From Neoarius graeffei (lineage: Eukaryota; Chordata; Actinopteri; Siluriformes; Ariidae), in contig NC_083592.1 of assembly GCF_027579695.1 (NCBI RefSeq), forward strand, positions 31,453,961-31,517,960: a stretch of DNA of 64,000 nucleotides. Reading direction: 5' to 3'. Numbering within the stretch: the stretch's first letter is position 1; every line of letters begins with the position of its first letter. Below, piece after piece: positions 21,799-32,119 of the stretch. The notes under the pieces were generated by a model. That model searched no databases, was not told the origin of the DNA, and saw nothing but the letters and a program-made list of their open reading frames with translations. The position numbers and the translations under genes are program-made.

Positions 21799-22029
21799 AT
21801 GGTACACCTATCCTGCACTCATGGCTGTCGTAATAAGTCAAATGACCCAGTTAATCGTAGCTTCCACAGTATTCCCACAATTAGAGAGCAGGAAGGAGAC
21901 CCAACAAACCACCTGAACATGCAAAGGAGGAATCTTTGGATTGCAAGGATTAATAGAAAAAAACATCAGCTATTCCAACACAGTAGAGTCTGCTCAGACC
22001 ATTTCATTCGTGGTGTGTATTTTACATAA
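21799..22029 (+). pseudogene. THAP-domain exon
   Basis: The ORF starts with an ATG (21799) in ACAATGG context and reads MVHLSCTHGCRNKSNDPVNR, then SFHSIPTIREQEGDP, RRNLWIARINRKKHQLF and SRVCSDHFIRG. It has the THAP features: Cys-x3-Cys, F-x-x-P, invariant Trp, and the second metal pair Cys-x2-His-Phe (CSDHF). A GTGTGT sequence directly after ATTCGTG could serve as a donor, and the frame stops soon after, as expected for a spliced first exon. A DNA-binding role is known for the family. Here it sits left of an opposing ORF remnant at 22440-22732 and is probably part of a mobile element. Confidence 0.65.
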
Positions 22030-22439
22030 ACAATTAAGCTGCAAAATGCACAATCCTATCATAATATTGTGTAAGCAGTGCCTGCCTGGTCAATGTTTTC
22101 ATTGTAATCTAGATCTGTTTTCGCTCACTAACATTGTAATGGAACGCTGATCATTTACTCATACAGGAGGACTTGTTTATGTCAAATAATTTACTATCCC
22201 TGTTGAATCACATAAAGACTGTGTTCATTTTTATTTGTGTATAAAGACTAACTAGACTGTGGAAATAAAAATGATACAAATGTTATATTAGATAAGTTGT
22301 AGATAGAGTATTTATGTGGTTAGAGGCATATAAAATATATAAGATACAATTAATCACATGTACATGATCAGGCATTTACTGTAAGCCTGCATGGTTAATG
22401 GTACATTATACTGTACATACTTTGGCTGCAATCAGCAAG

Positions 22440-22732
22440 CAATTGCCACTGACTACCAGATCCAGTACCCAACCGCATTCAAATTACAGGACTCAAGAGA
22501 TTTGTAAGCCTTGAGATCATCAAGTGTGTAGGCACTCTGAGTATTTACAAAATAGTTAACAATGTCAGGATATGAAATGGATGGCAAGCTTGTGTAATCA
22601 CTCGAGAAGGCAGCTTTATCCACTTCATTGGTAGAGTCCTTAAATTAGAGCAAGTTTTGATTTATATTTTTCTCTAGAAATGTTATCCAAAATGTCTATG
22701 TACTTTTCCTTAACTGGTTTTGTGGTTGTTGT
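22440..22732 (-). pseudogene. Opposing ORF remnant (YPDIVNYFV / DDLKAYKSLE type)
   Basis: The minus strand reads KPVKEKYIDILDNISREKYK, then a frame change, then KAAFSSDYTSLPSISYPDIV, NYFVNTQSAYTLDDLKAYKS and LESCN. The pattern of an aromatic/hydrophobic strand, an S-A-Y-T helix cap and LKAYKSLE recalls the region before the C-terminal nuclease domain in many teleost repeat-encoded proteins (often annotated as YqaJ-like). I cannot confirm the family. A further minus-strand exon-like segment ending at a GTAAGT donor lies at about 23767-23830, beyond the foldback element. Confidence 0.4.
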
Positions 22733-22980
22733 TACACTGTAAAAAAAAATAGTTGAGAATACTTGAAATTTCAAGGCAACAGTCTGCATTAAGAATTTTA
22801 TGTTTTGCCAACGATGTGCCCATGATAATCCAAACTATGATAAAACTGTTATCTTTATTAAGAATTCTTAATTAAGTCAATTTTCAATTCCTCATTCTGC
22901 CAACATAGATTTCTCTTTTTGCTGAACAGTGGCATTCACAGTAGTGCAAAAAGGCAATTGAGGTTATCACAATTTTTTTT

Positions 22981-23133
22981 GGGGGGGGGCTTTTTTCACC
23001 TCTATTTGGATAGGACAGCATAGAGACAGGAAATGAGCGGGAGATAGATCGGGAAATGACCTCGGGTCGGAACCGAACCCGGGTCCCCGGATTTATGGTA
23101 TGGCGCCTTATCCACCTGAGCCACGACGCCCCT
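22981..23133 (-). mobile_element. tRNA-like SINE in the left arm
   Basis: On the minus strand it starts GGGGCGTCGTGGCTCAGGTG, with A-box-like TGGCTCAGGTGG, the anticodon-arm-like CCATACCATAAATCCGG, and B-box-like GGGTTCGGTTCC. The 3' end is GAGGTGAAAAAAGCCCC. GTTATCACAATT flanks it on both sides (about 22966 and 23138), which reads as its duplication. Confidence 0.8.
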
Positions 23134-23237
23134 GAAGTTATCACAATTTATCATTAAACTATACATGCCTTTTTTCATTGTGCTACACAATTACAAAACT
23201 TCAATATTGAAATAAAGTTTTTAAAACCTACGTCATG

Positions 23238-23390
23238 GGTGTGGCTCAGGTGGATAAGGCGCCATACCATAAATCCGGGGACCCGGGTTCGATTCTGACC
23301 TGAGGTCATTTCCTGATCCGTCCCTCTCTCCCGCTCATTTCCTATCTCTACACTGTCCTATCCAAATAAAGGTGAAAAAAGCCCCCCCCC
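23238..23390 (+). mobile_element. tRNA-like SINE in the right arm
   Basis: The same SINE on the plus strand (GTGTGGCTCAGGTGGATAAG ... GGGTTCGATTCTGACC ... GGTGAAAAAAGCCCC). Its 3' side joins the arm at GATAACCTCAATTGCC. Its 5' side joins spacer sequence without the duplication seen in the left arm. Confidence 0.8.
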
Positions 23391-23636
23391 AAAAAGTCTG
23401 ATAACCTCAATTGCCTTTTTGTACTACTGTGAATGCCACTGTTCAGCAAAAAGAGAAATCTATGTTGGCAGAATGAGGAATTGAAAATTGACTTAATTAA
23501 GAATTCTTAATAAAGATAACAGTTTTATCATAGTTTGGATTATCATGGGCACATCATTGGCAAAACATAAAATTCTTAATGCAGACTGTTGCCTTGAAAT
23601 TTCAAGTATTCTCAACTATTCTTTTTTTACAGTGTA

Positions 23637-24782
23637 TGTATCGATGAAAAATTCAGAATTTTATTTGACAATATAGCTACCAATAATGAAAACACTCTTA
23701 TTGGCTTGACCATAAAGATGATGGTGCTTGAGCTTTTTCTGGAATTTCGTGACGTCAATGAAAACTTACCATACATAGAGATTCGGCTGAAAGTATTTGC
23801 TGGAATACTTCTTTAACAATTAATATATATTAAAAAAAAAAAAAACACTGTTCACATAACACTAATAGCCCACTGTTTATAAGACTTAACTTTTGTGTAT
23901 TTTAAAGGCAGTGCATATTTAACCCATTAATTACCCACCTATTCACTTCTCAGTATTACTCAATAATATGTTTAAGGATGAATAACTAAATAATAATGAC
24001 ACCATTTCTGAGTATTTGCAAGTATTTGCACTGTATTATATTTCTGTTTAAGCACAATAAATACAGAGAGTAGAAAAGGTTAGAAATAGCAGCGTTCATT
24101 CTGTGTCATGTGGTTCTGAATATTGATGGGAGACAGAGTGTCGGGAAAAGACATTTGTTTGTTTTGAATGTTTTGCTTCTGGCCATAAGCCCAGGGAAGC
24201 ATATAAATGTGACAGGTTCTCATGGCCACACAAGGAAAATGAATGGATCACTGTTGGATATGTGAGCAATACATAACAGACTGACAATGCATCCAGATTG
24301 ACCTCCTGTTTTATTCCCTGGTCCCATGCCCTCCAAAAAAAGGCTCTTATGCAAGGAAAATCTCAGGAGAGATGTATCAGTGGTATAAAATACAACAGCA
24401 CCATTCTCAAAACATTCTAGGTGTGTTCCAGTGACAAGAGTGGAGCAGTGAAATGGTATTCCGGTATTCCTGAGCTGTTCCTGTAGTGCTGTATGTGTGA
24501 TGGAGATGGACGGCCACATGTTTGCCCTTGGGGGCCTCAAGTGACATGACCTGACCCAACACTGTGCAGTGCTACGAAGCCTAATCATGTAACAGCTGGC
24601 TCTGTATTGTTGTGACTGAAATAAAGGTGATAAAAGGACTTATTATGTGCTGTATAATGCAATCCCCAATGGTTTATGATGTTTTTAGGCTGATTTTATG
24701 ATAAGATCATTTTATATGCTTCACTAACCGTTTATAGATGCATTGAATGAATGGCTAAACAAACAGAAATAATTTCAATACC
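23637..24782. other. No gene confirmed
   Basis: AT-rich. A possible minus-strand exon ends at a GTAAGT-type donor near 23767 (see the ORF at 22440). The minus-strand 122-codon ORF at 24220-24588 has no recognisable motif. Confidence 0.4.
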
Positions 24783-24794
24783 ATGTTCATATCC

Positions 24795-24953
24795 AATGTG
24801 AGTGTGAATGGTTGTTTGTCTCTGTGTTAGCCCTGCGATGATCTGGCGACTTGTCCAGGGTGTACCCTGCCTCTCGCCCATAGTCAGCTGGGATAGGCTC
24901 CAGCTTGCCTGCGACCCTGTAAAACAGGATAGGCGGCTACAGATAATGGATGG
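24795..24953 (+). mobile_element. V-SINE, 5'-truncated at insertion
   Basis: Only the 3' body (GTGAGTGTGAATGGTTG to GATAATGGATGG) is present. It is bounded by an exact 12-bp duplication ATGTTCATATCC (24783-24794 and 24954-24965). The truncation therefore arose during LINE-style target-primed insertion, not by later deletion. Confidence 0.9.
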
Positions 24954-24974
24954 ATGTTCATATCCTATTTTTCA

Positions 24975-24977
<3 letters not shown>

Positions 24978-25040
<63 letters not shown>
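24978..25040. repeat. (TCTA)n microsatellite
   Basis: About 16 near-perfect TCTA units, next to the truncated V-SINE. Confidence 0.97.
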
Positions 25041-25042
<2 letters not shown>

Positions 25043-25557
25043 CACATTCACTGGATATGAGCACTTGTATGCTCTGATTGGCTACTCTACTACTAGGCTA
25101 TCAGCTCATAAATTGTGAGTAGAGAAAAAGAAAATGGCAGAGTGTGTTGCTGAACCAACTGAGGACAAAATAAAAACTCTACTTGAAAACAAAACCCAAA
25201 AAATTATTAACTATTGAAAAGAAACAGAAATAGCTAAAAGAATATTGTTTTGTTTTTTCCCCCCTAATATCTCATGTTCCACACTCCAGCCCAGTCAGTG
25301 GCGGTAATGCACCTTTAATTTGGTTTGCCAACCACCAAAAAACCCAAAAGAAGAAGAAGAACCCCCCCCCCAAAAAAAGACAACAAAATATAGAATATAA
25401 AAGTATTTAATGGTAAGAACACATTTTCTATATTTAACAGTTATTCCAGTCAATCTCGTTGTACACGGCTTATAGCCCACTCAGCGCTACATGCTACGTC
25501 GGCTATCAGCTCTGTATGACTCAATTTCATGGAATGATTGTTAAATATATAATTCCT
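25043..25557 (+). repeat. Dispersed repeat X, copy 1, with a short coding start
   Basis: It begins CACATTCACTGGATATGAGC, then TCTGATTGGCTACTCTACTA (a CCAAT-type box), then ATG at 25134 opening MAECVAEPTEDKIKTLLENK before a frame loss, and later GGCTATCAGCTC ... CATGGAATGATTGTTAAATA. The same blocks occur in reverse at 56435-57499. The N-terminal peptide resembles starts of DUF3504/Crypton-derived proteins, but the recombinase domain is absent, so this is only a suggestion. Confidence 0.5.
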
Positions 25558-25559
25558 AC

Positions 25560-26290
25560 CGCAGACCTCACCAGTGTCACACTGCCCTCATACATGTCCC
25601 GGACCACTCTTACCTAATTCTCTGCCACTCCAGACTTCCTTGTACAATATTATACCTCCTCTCTCAGCACCATGTCATATGCTTTCTCTAAGTCCACAAA
25701 GACACAATGTACCTCCTTCTGACCTTCTCTATACTTCTTCCATCAACATTCTCAAAGCAATCATTGGCTCTATCTTGCTCTTTCCTGGCATGAAATCATA
25801 CTGTTGCTTGCTAATCACCCCATATCTTCTTAACCTAGATTCTACGAATCTTTCCCAAAACTTCATCATGTGGCTGATCAACTTTATACCTCTGTAGTTA
25901 CTACAGCTCTGCACATCACCCTTATTCTTGAAAATCAGTGCCAGTACACTTCTTCTCCACTCCTCAGACATCCTCTCACTTTCCAAGATTGTGTAAAACA
26001 ATCTAGTTTAAAACTCCACTGCCATTTTTCTAAACACCATACTGCCACAGGAATGTCATCCAGACCAACCACCTTTCCATTTTTCATCCTCTTCATAACT
26101 GTCCTCACTTCATTCTTGCTAATCCACTGCACTTTTTGATTCACAATCCCTACACCATCCACCATTCTCTCTCTCTCTCTCTCTCTCTCGCCTGCATTTT
26201 CTTCATTCATCAGCCCCTCAAAGTACTCCTTCCATCTTCTCAACACATTTCCTAACTTGTCAGTACACTTCCATTTTTATCCCTCATGTT
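25560..26290 (-). pseudogene. RTE-like LINE reverse transcriptase fragment
   Basis: Minus-strand blocks in order: LRRWKEYFEGLMNEENA; MKRMKNGKVVGLDDIPVAVW; YTILESERMSEEWRRSVL; ALIFKNKGDVQSCSNYRGIK; LISHMMKFWERFVESRLRR; QQYDFMPGKSKIEPMIALRM; then VFVDLEKAYDMV near 25700 (motif A with Asp). The IFKNKGDVQ-CSNYRGIKL signature is characteristic of this RTE-like group. The frame breaks at least twice, and a (CT)n run at 26166-26189 interrupts the start. The YADD-containing palm and 3' end are missing. Confidence 0.8.
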
Positions 26291-26672
26291 ATGGGTGGTT
26301 TAAATGGAGATATAAATCTGACTTCAGCTAGACACTGAAACATGGAGATTGTTGTTGTTTGTGTGCATTCTTATTTGTTCTTGAAAATCAACAAATTTTT
26401 GATTTGTGGTTTTCCTTTATTTCCTTTTTTATTGTAATATTTTTCATTTGTGCCACCCTTATTTTGTTAACTTTTTTTTTTCAAAATCATATACCATTGA
26501 TTTGTAAGATGAGGGGTGTAACATACTGCCAATATCTTTATCTGTATTTGTTTAGTGCTCTAAATATTCATACCTATTTTTGTTTGGACTTGTATGCAGT
26601 GTTTTAGGAGGTTCTATTTCCCAACCCTGACCTGACATTGTTAATGAATGTGGTCTTTATTTGAGCTTTATA

Positions 26673-28267
26673 CAACCCCGATTCCAAAAAAGTTGGGACA
26701 AAGTACAAATTGTAAATAAAAACGGAATGCAATGATGTGGAAGTTTCAAAATTCCATATTTTATTCAGAATAGAACATAGATGACATATCAAATGTTTAA
26801 ACTGAGAAAATGTATCATTTAAAGAGAAAAATTAGGTGATTTTAAATTTCATGACAACAACACATCTCAAAAAAGTTGGGACAAGGCCATGTTTACCACT
26901 GTGAGACATCCACTTTTCTCTTTACAACAGTCTGTAAATGTCTGGGGACTGAGGAGACAAGTTGCTCAAGTTTAGGGATAGGAATGTTAACCCATTCTTG
27001 TCTAATGTAGGATTCTAGTTGCTCAACTGTCTTAGGTCTTTTTTGTCGTATCTTCCGTGTTATGATGCGCCAAATGTTTTCTATGGGTGAAAGATCTGGA
27101 CTGCAGGCTGGCCAGTTCAGTACCCGGACCCTTCTTCTACGCAGCCATGATGCTGTAATTGATGCAGTATGTGGTTTGGCATTGTCATGTTGGAAAATGC
27201 AAGGTCTTCCCTGAAAGAGACGTCGTCTGGATGGGAGCATATGTTGCTCTAGAACCTGGATATACCTTTCAGCATTGATGGTGTCTTTCCAGATGTGTAA
27301 GCTGCCCATGCCACACGCACTAATGCAACCCCATACCATCAGAGATGCAGGCTTCTGAACTGAGCGCTGATAACAACTTGGGTCGTCCTTCTCCTCTTTA
27401 GTCTGAATGACACAACGTCCCTGATTTCCATAAAGAACTTCAAATTTTGATTTGTCTGACCACAGAACAGTTTTCCACTTTGCCACAGTCCATTTTAAAT
27501 GAGCCTTGGCCCAGAGAAGACGTCTGCACTTCTGGATCATGTTTAGATATGGCTTCTTCTTTGAACTATAGAGTTTTAGCTGGCAACGGCGGATGGCACG
27601 GTGAATTGTGTTCACAGATAATGTTCTCTGGAAATATTCCTGAGCCCATTTTGTGATTTCCAATACAGAAGCATGCCTGTATGTGATGCAGTGCCGTCTA
27701 AGATCATGGGCACCCAGTATGGTTTTCCGGCCTTGACCCTTATGCACAGAGAGTCTTCCAGATTCTCTGAATCTTTTAATGATATTATGCACTGTAGATG
27801 ATGATATGTTCAAACTCTTTGCAATTTTACACTGTCGAACTCCTTTCTGATATTGCTCCACTATTTGTCGGTGCAGAATTAGGGGGATTGGTGATCCTCT
27901 TCCCATCTTTACTTCTGAGAGCCGCTGCCACTCCAAGATGCTCTTTTTATACCCAGTCATGTTAATGACCTATTGCCAATTGACCTAATGAGTTGCAATT
28001 TGGTCCTCCAGCTGTTCCTTTTTTGTACCTTTAACTTTTCCAGCCGCTTATTGCCCCGTCCCAACTTTTTTGAGATGTGTTGCTGTCATGAAATTTCAAA
28101 TGAGCCAATATTTGGCATGAAATTTCAAAATGTCTCACTTTCAACATTTGATATGTTGTCTATGTTCTATTGTGAATACAATATCAGTTTTTGAGATTTG
28201 TAAATTATTGCATTTCGTTTTTATCTACAATTTGTACTTTGTCCCAACTTTTTTGGAATTGGGGTTG
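26673..28267 (-). mobile_element. Tc1-like element D, complete (1595 bp)
   Basis: Inverted termini start CAACCCCGATTCCAAAAAAG and end with the complement TTTTTTGGAATTGGGGTTG. The internal repeat AAAAAGTTGGGACAA occurs twice per end, giving the IR/DR layout with termini of about 210 bp. TA flanks both sides (26671-26672, 28268-28269). A V-SINE has inserted immediately to its right. Confidence 0.95.
26893..27906 (-). CDS. Tc1-like transposase, DD34E, uninterrupted ORF
   Basis: The frame opens further upstream (ATG at 27960), but the conserved start is the internal [20 protein letters not shown] at 27906, giving about 337 residues. HTH 1 includes [20 protein letters not shown]. The linker [14 protein letters not shown] seems to lack about three residues compared with usual relatives. 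HTH 2 covers [20 protein letters not shown]. Catalytic residues are Asp in [14 protein letters not shown], Asp in [14 protein letters not shown], and Glu in [15 protein letters not shown], with 34 residues between the second Asp and Glu. There is no stop or frameshift. The normal SDES is changed to SDKS and FQQD to FQHD, so activity is uncertain although the triad is complete. It would bind its own termini and cut and paste at TA. Confidence 0.92.
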   Translation of the reverse strand: MGRGSPIPLILHRQIVEQYQKGVRQCKIAKSLNISSSTVHNIIKRFRESGRLSVHKGQGRKTILGAHDLRRHCITYRHASVLEITKWAQEYFQRTLSVNTIHRAIRRCQLKLYSSKKKPYLNMIQKCRRLLWAKAHLKWTVAKWKTVLWSDKSKFEVLYGNQGRCVIQTKEEKDDPSCYQRSVQKPASLMVWGCISACGMGSLHIWKDTINAERYIQVLEQHMLPSRRRLFQGRPCIFQHDNAKPHTASITASWLRRRRVRVLNWPACSPDLSPIENIWRIITRKIRQKRPKTVEQLESYIRQEWVNIPIPKLEQLVSSVPRHLQTVVKRKVDVSQW

Positions 28268-28276
28268 TATCTGACA

Positions 28277-28642
28277 AATTGGCAGCATGGTGGTGTAGTA
28301 GTTAGCACTGTCGCCTCACAGCAAGAAGGTTCCAGGTTTGAGCCCAGTGACTGACGGGGTCCTTTCTGTGTGGAGTTTGCATTTTCTCCCTGTGTCTGCA
28401 TGGGTTTCCTCTGGGTGCGCCGGTTTCCCCCACAGTCCAAAGGCATGCAGGTTAGGCTAATTGGTGGCTCTAAATTGACCATAGGTTTGAATGTGAGTAT
28501 GAATGTTTGTGTGTCTCTGTGTGCGATGACCTGGTGACTTGTCCAGGGTGTACCCCACTGCTCGCCCATAGTCAGCTGAGATAGGCTCCAGCTTGCCCGC
28601 AACCCTGCACAGGATGAGTGGTTACGGATAATGGATGGATGG
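28277..28642 (+). mobile_element. V-SINE, full length
   Basis: Head (GGCAGCATGGTGGTGTAGTA ... GGTTTGAGCCC), V-domain and body end at GGATAATGGATGGATGG. Imperfect duplication ATCTGACAA / ATCTAACAA (about 28269 and 28643). It inserted beside the right end of the Tc1-like element D. Confidence 0.88.
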
Positions 28643-28651
28643 ATCTAACAA

Positions 28652-30516
28652 CTCACTCACTCCTGCGTGAAATTAAAAACCTCCTGCTCACACAACTTGT
28701 GGCAAGCTTTCTTCTTCAAAAAATTGAGAGAGCGAGAGAGAAAGAGCAAAACCACCTCTGTTCCTATCTGTTATCTTTTCAATCTGAGTAGCGTGTTCAT
28801 ATCCAGTTACATCTCTGATATATTTGATATTCATGTATATTAAACATTTGTTCAAGGACACATCAGTGACTCTTCTCAGTGTCATCTGATTTCTAACTCA
28901 GATCCTTACCCCCTGATCAAGCACTGCCCAAAACTCACATCCTGGTTTAACTGCCCATTCAAGATGCCGTTAAAACACCTGCTAGTTATTTATGAATAAA
29001 CTGTAGTAAACATTACAATTCTGGTCTGAATTTTTAACATTGATTTTGAATAAGACCTATGACATAGGGGACGCTCAACCAGTCAAAGAACACTTCAACT
29101 TTTAGACAATGTTAAGTTCCCTCTTAAGGTCATGTATCTGCTCACATACGCTATCAATTCACAACAGATTTTGGCAATCTTCTAACTGGAACTCCTAAGA
29201 ATAGCTAAAAAGAAATATGCATGTATTTCTGTGAGAAGGCAGCCTGAGGGAAACTCCCATGACCAATCTCTAAAGGTTGCTTAGCTTTCCTGCAGTTTTA
29301 GAACTTGGCAAACCTTAGGTATTGTTACTGAAAAGAAAAAAAAAAACTATAATAAATGGAAAAATCATAAGCCTGTCATAATGGTGGGAGGATTTAATAT
29401 GTTTATGATCTCAATGATGCTTGTCAGTAATAACTTCTAATGATATATTTATTAAACAATATACCGGTATTCAGAATGATATTTACTATATTTGAAAAAC
29501 AGGGGTTATGTCAGGAATGTATCACAATCATGTCAGGTCATTTCTCCTATTCTTTGCAACACTCTCCAGGTGAATACTTTAACCTAAAGCAAGGAATATG
29601 GCAGATGTTTGCCCCCAGCATACCCCCAGACAGAGATCATGCTGTGTTATCTCCCAGTTCCAGCTGTATATGGCAGGAGGCTGAGATGAACTCTCCTTGG
29701 AGTTGTGTAGTGTGGAAAAGTTTGACCCTGACTCTCTGTGGAGTGGACCCCAATCCACCGCATAAGGAGCAAGTTATACATATGACATAAGCATGTCATC
29801 AGCAGTTTGTCTGGAAGACTTTTCCCACATTTTGCAATACAATTGACATCATGCACATGTATTGCACTATGGGAGTACCGGAATGGGAAATTGCTTCTGT
29901 GTGGGTTGTCAGTTGATTGACAGATGCAGGCCTAGTAAGTGGTTAGGGCAGTGCTCTGTGTTACATTCTGTCTCATTAATATCTAGGTGCATCTCCTGGT
30001 GTTTAATGGAAGACTTACTGTAGAGCTTTACTCATATATTTGGAGAAGAGTTAAGTAAGGAATAAAATGATGGGGTATGCTGGGATAAGAAAATAATCAA
30101 TGATGGGGTGCTGTTATGTGACCACCCTAGGGATATTATTTTGCTACAACAGCACATCCCAAAGTGTGTTGTCTTTTATACCAGAGTGATTTGCCATTTT
30201 TTTTGCATTTATTAATAAATGACATGCCATTCTTTTTTTTTTTTTTAAAGCCATTTAACATTGATTTAATGCTGTGGAAAGTCTGCAAGACAAGTTAAGG
30301 CCTATTCAGATTGGATTAATCTAGGGAGGGAAGGTAATGTAATTATTATCTATGTGGGAATTACTTAATGTAATTAGAATATCTAGGATTTGAGTTATGT
30401 GCAAAACTATAACATCAGTAATTTTTATAGACTGCACATGGACATATCTGAAAATACTACACCATAGGTTACCTTCTGTAAAATGACCAGTAGAAATAAC
30501 CCAATGTGATGTATAC
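28652..30516. other. No gene recognised
   Basis: Longest repeat-poor stretch of the window. Plus-strand ORF 29440-29790 (116 codons) shows no motif and no splice context. A poly-T run lies at about 30233-30246. Confidence 0.5.
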
Positions 30517-30756
30517 AGGACGGCACGGTGGTGTAGTGGTTAGCACTGTCGCCTCACAGCAAGAAGGTTCTGGGTTCGAGCCCAGTGGCCTGATATGGGC
30601 TTTGTGTGGAGTTTGCATGTTCTCCCTGTGTCTGCATGGGTTTCCACTGGCTGCTCTGGTTTCCCTGACAACCCAAAGACATGCAGGTTAGGCTAATTAA
30701 TGGCTCTAAATTGACTGTAAGTTTGAAAGTGAATGCGAATAGTTGTTTGTCTCTAT

Positions 30757-31459
30757 TGCCGCTTTTCCACTACCAACGCGGCTGAGTTGGGCTGAGCCGT
30801 GCCGTGCTGAGTTGGGCTGAATCGAGCTGAGTGGGGCTGTTGGAGTTGCATTTTGACTACAACCGCGCTGAACCGTGCTGGCTGGAAGTGGGTGGACACA
30901 TTGGGTGGAGTTAGCGAAAGTGGGTGGACATCACGTGATGTTGTTAGGCGGCGCAAACAGTGACATCAGTGACCTTTTAAGTGGTAGTCTCACGACCCGG
31001 ATAGTAAACAATAAACATGGAGGACATGGAGTCGTTAGTGTTGCTGGTCTTGGTGCTGTGGCTTGTTGTCACCGACAACGCCAACAGATACTGGCAAGAG
31101 CGTATAGATGAGGCGAGGCGCATAAGGCTTCAGAAATTCTCGTAATTCGTAATTCTTCTTCTTCCAGGTTTATGGTGTTTACAGATCCCAGCGTGCTCGC
31201 AGGGTGTGTGTGGGCGTGTGAGGACACTCCTCCTCACCAATCAGTGCACAGGGGAGTGTCTCCTCATGCCCCTAGCCCCACTTGGCTCGGTTTGGCTCAC
31301 TTCAGCCCTACTCCAAAACCGTACGAGTTTTGGGTGCTGAGTAGGGATGAAGCGAGCTGAGTCGTGCTGCTCTGAGGTAGTCGAAACGCGAGCCGTGTCG
31401 GGCTGAAGTGAGCTGAAGCGAGCTGAAGTGAGCTGAAAAAGGGTAGTGGAAAAGGGCCA
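30757..31459 (+). mobile_element. PIF/Harbinger-type MITE, family 3, copy 1 (703 bp)
   Basis: Termini TGCCGCTTTTCCACTACC and GGTAGTGGAAAAGGGCCA are inverted repeats. The SINE target reads CTCTAT at the left and TATGTG at the right, giving a 3-bp duplication (TAT). The subterminal regions are arrays of GAGCTGAG-like units. The second copy is at 47534-48218. Confidence 0.8.
31017..31145 (+). pseudogene. Short ORF (42 codons) in the family-3 MITE
   Basis: ATG in AAACATGG context opens MEDMESLVLLVLVLWLVVTD, then NANRYWQERIDEARRIRLQK and FS, stop. It has a hydrophobic stretch of about 13 residues followed by a charged helix. The other MITE copy keeps the first part on its minus strand but has two extra bases after the codons for YWQE. 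This may be the start of a lost Harbinger-type gene (transposase or Myb-like partner). No function can be claimed. Confidence 0.35.
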
Positions 31460-31767
31460 TATGTGTCAGCCCTGCAATGACCTGGCAACTTGTCCAGGGT
31501 GTACCTCACCTCTTGCCCATAGTCAGCTGGGATAGGCTCCAGCTTGCCTGTGACCCTGTAGAACAGGATAAAGCGGCTAGAGATAATGAGATGAGATGAA
31601 ATTGACTGTAAGTTTGAAAGTGAATGTGAATGGTTGTTTGTCTCTATGTGTCAGCCCTGCAATGACCTGGCGACTTGTCCAGGGTGTACCTCGCCTCTTG
31701 CCCATAGTCAGCTGGGATAGGCTCCAGCTTGCCCATGACCCTGCACAGGATAAGCAATTACAGATTT

Positions 31768-32119
31768 TATATATATAGAGAGAGAGAGTACAAATTGCCA
31801 TGCTGGTAAAGAGTCCATTATATTCTGAGGGAAAAGAGGTTTTGTGGTTTTTTTTCTTCTGTATAAAGACTCCAGGAAATGCTCAATCCTCTCTGCCATC
31901 TCCCACTGAAACCAAACAAAAAGCAATCATTGACTGAGTTTAAAATTAAGAACATTAAACTTCAGACAGTGTTTTAAAGGCTGTAAAAGAAGCCTAGAGC
32001 AGTAGGTAAGTTAATGGGCTCCTAGATCAGATAATTGTCTACATGCCTGCCATTGTTCTGGCCATGGGGTGTGCTAATGATCATGTGCCACTTGATAGAG
32101 TGAGAGGGCAGAGTCTTTA
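31768..32119. other. No gene recognised
   Basis: AT-rich; a short (TA)/(AG) run at about 31765-31788. Nothing else. Confidence 0.45.

Larger units (their letters stand above)
22735..23634. mobile_element. Foldback DNA element, arms of about 400 bp with a SINE in each
   Basis: The left arm starts CACTGTAAAAAAAAATAGTT and the right arm ends with its near-perfect complement AACTATTCTTTTTTTACAGTG. TA flanks both ends (22733-22734, 23635-23636). The arms match for about 250 bp of element sequence and then continue as inverted copies of the same tRNA-SINE. The central spacer is about 100 bp (23134-23235). There is no ORF. TA duplication and TIRs place it with Tc1/mariner-type MITEs. Confidence 0.85.
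30519..31767 (+). mobile_element. Composite V-SINE with duplicated 3' body, split by a MITE
   Basis: Head and V-domain run from 30519 to TTGTTTGTCTCTAT (30756). The MITE at 30757-31459 interrupts. TATGTGTCAGCCC continues to a GATAATGAGATGAGATG tail (31599). A second body then starts with GACTGTAAGTTTGAAAGTGA (31604), which repeats the sequence at 30714, and runs to a GGATAAGCAATTACAG end. The two bodies have different tail types, so two SINE copies were fused. Confidence 0.8.

Noticed and set aside
23236-23300. Possible tRNA gene (GTGGCTCAGGTGG ... GGGTTCGATTC)
   Set aside because: The tRNA-like part lacks a full cloverleaf and is followed by SINE body; the mirrored copy at 22981 shows it is a SINE.
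24220-24588. 122-codon minus-strand ORF
   Set aside because: No motif, no splice context and no second copy; likely chance.
29440-29790. 116-codon plus-strand ORF
   Set aside because: Low similarity to anything I recognise and no promoter or splice signals; chance is the best explanation.
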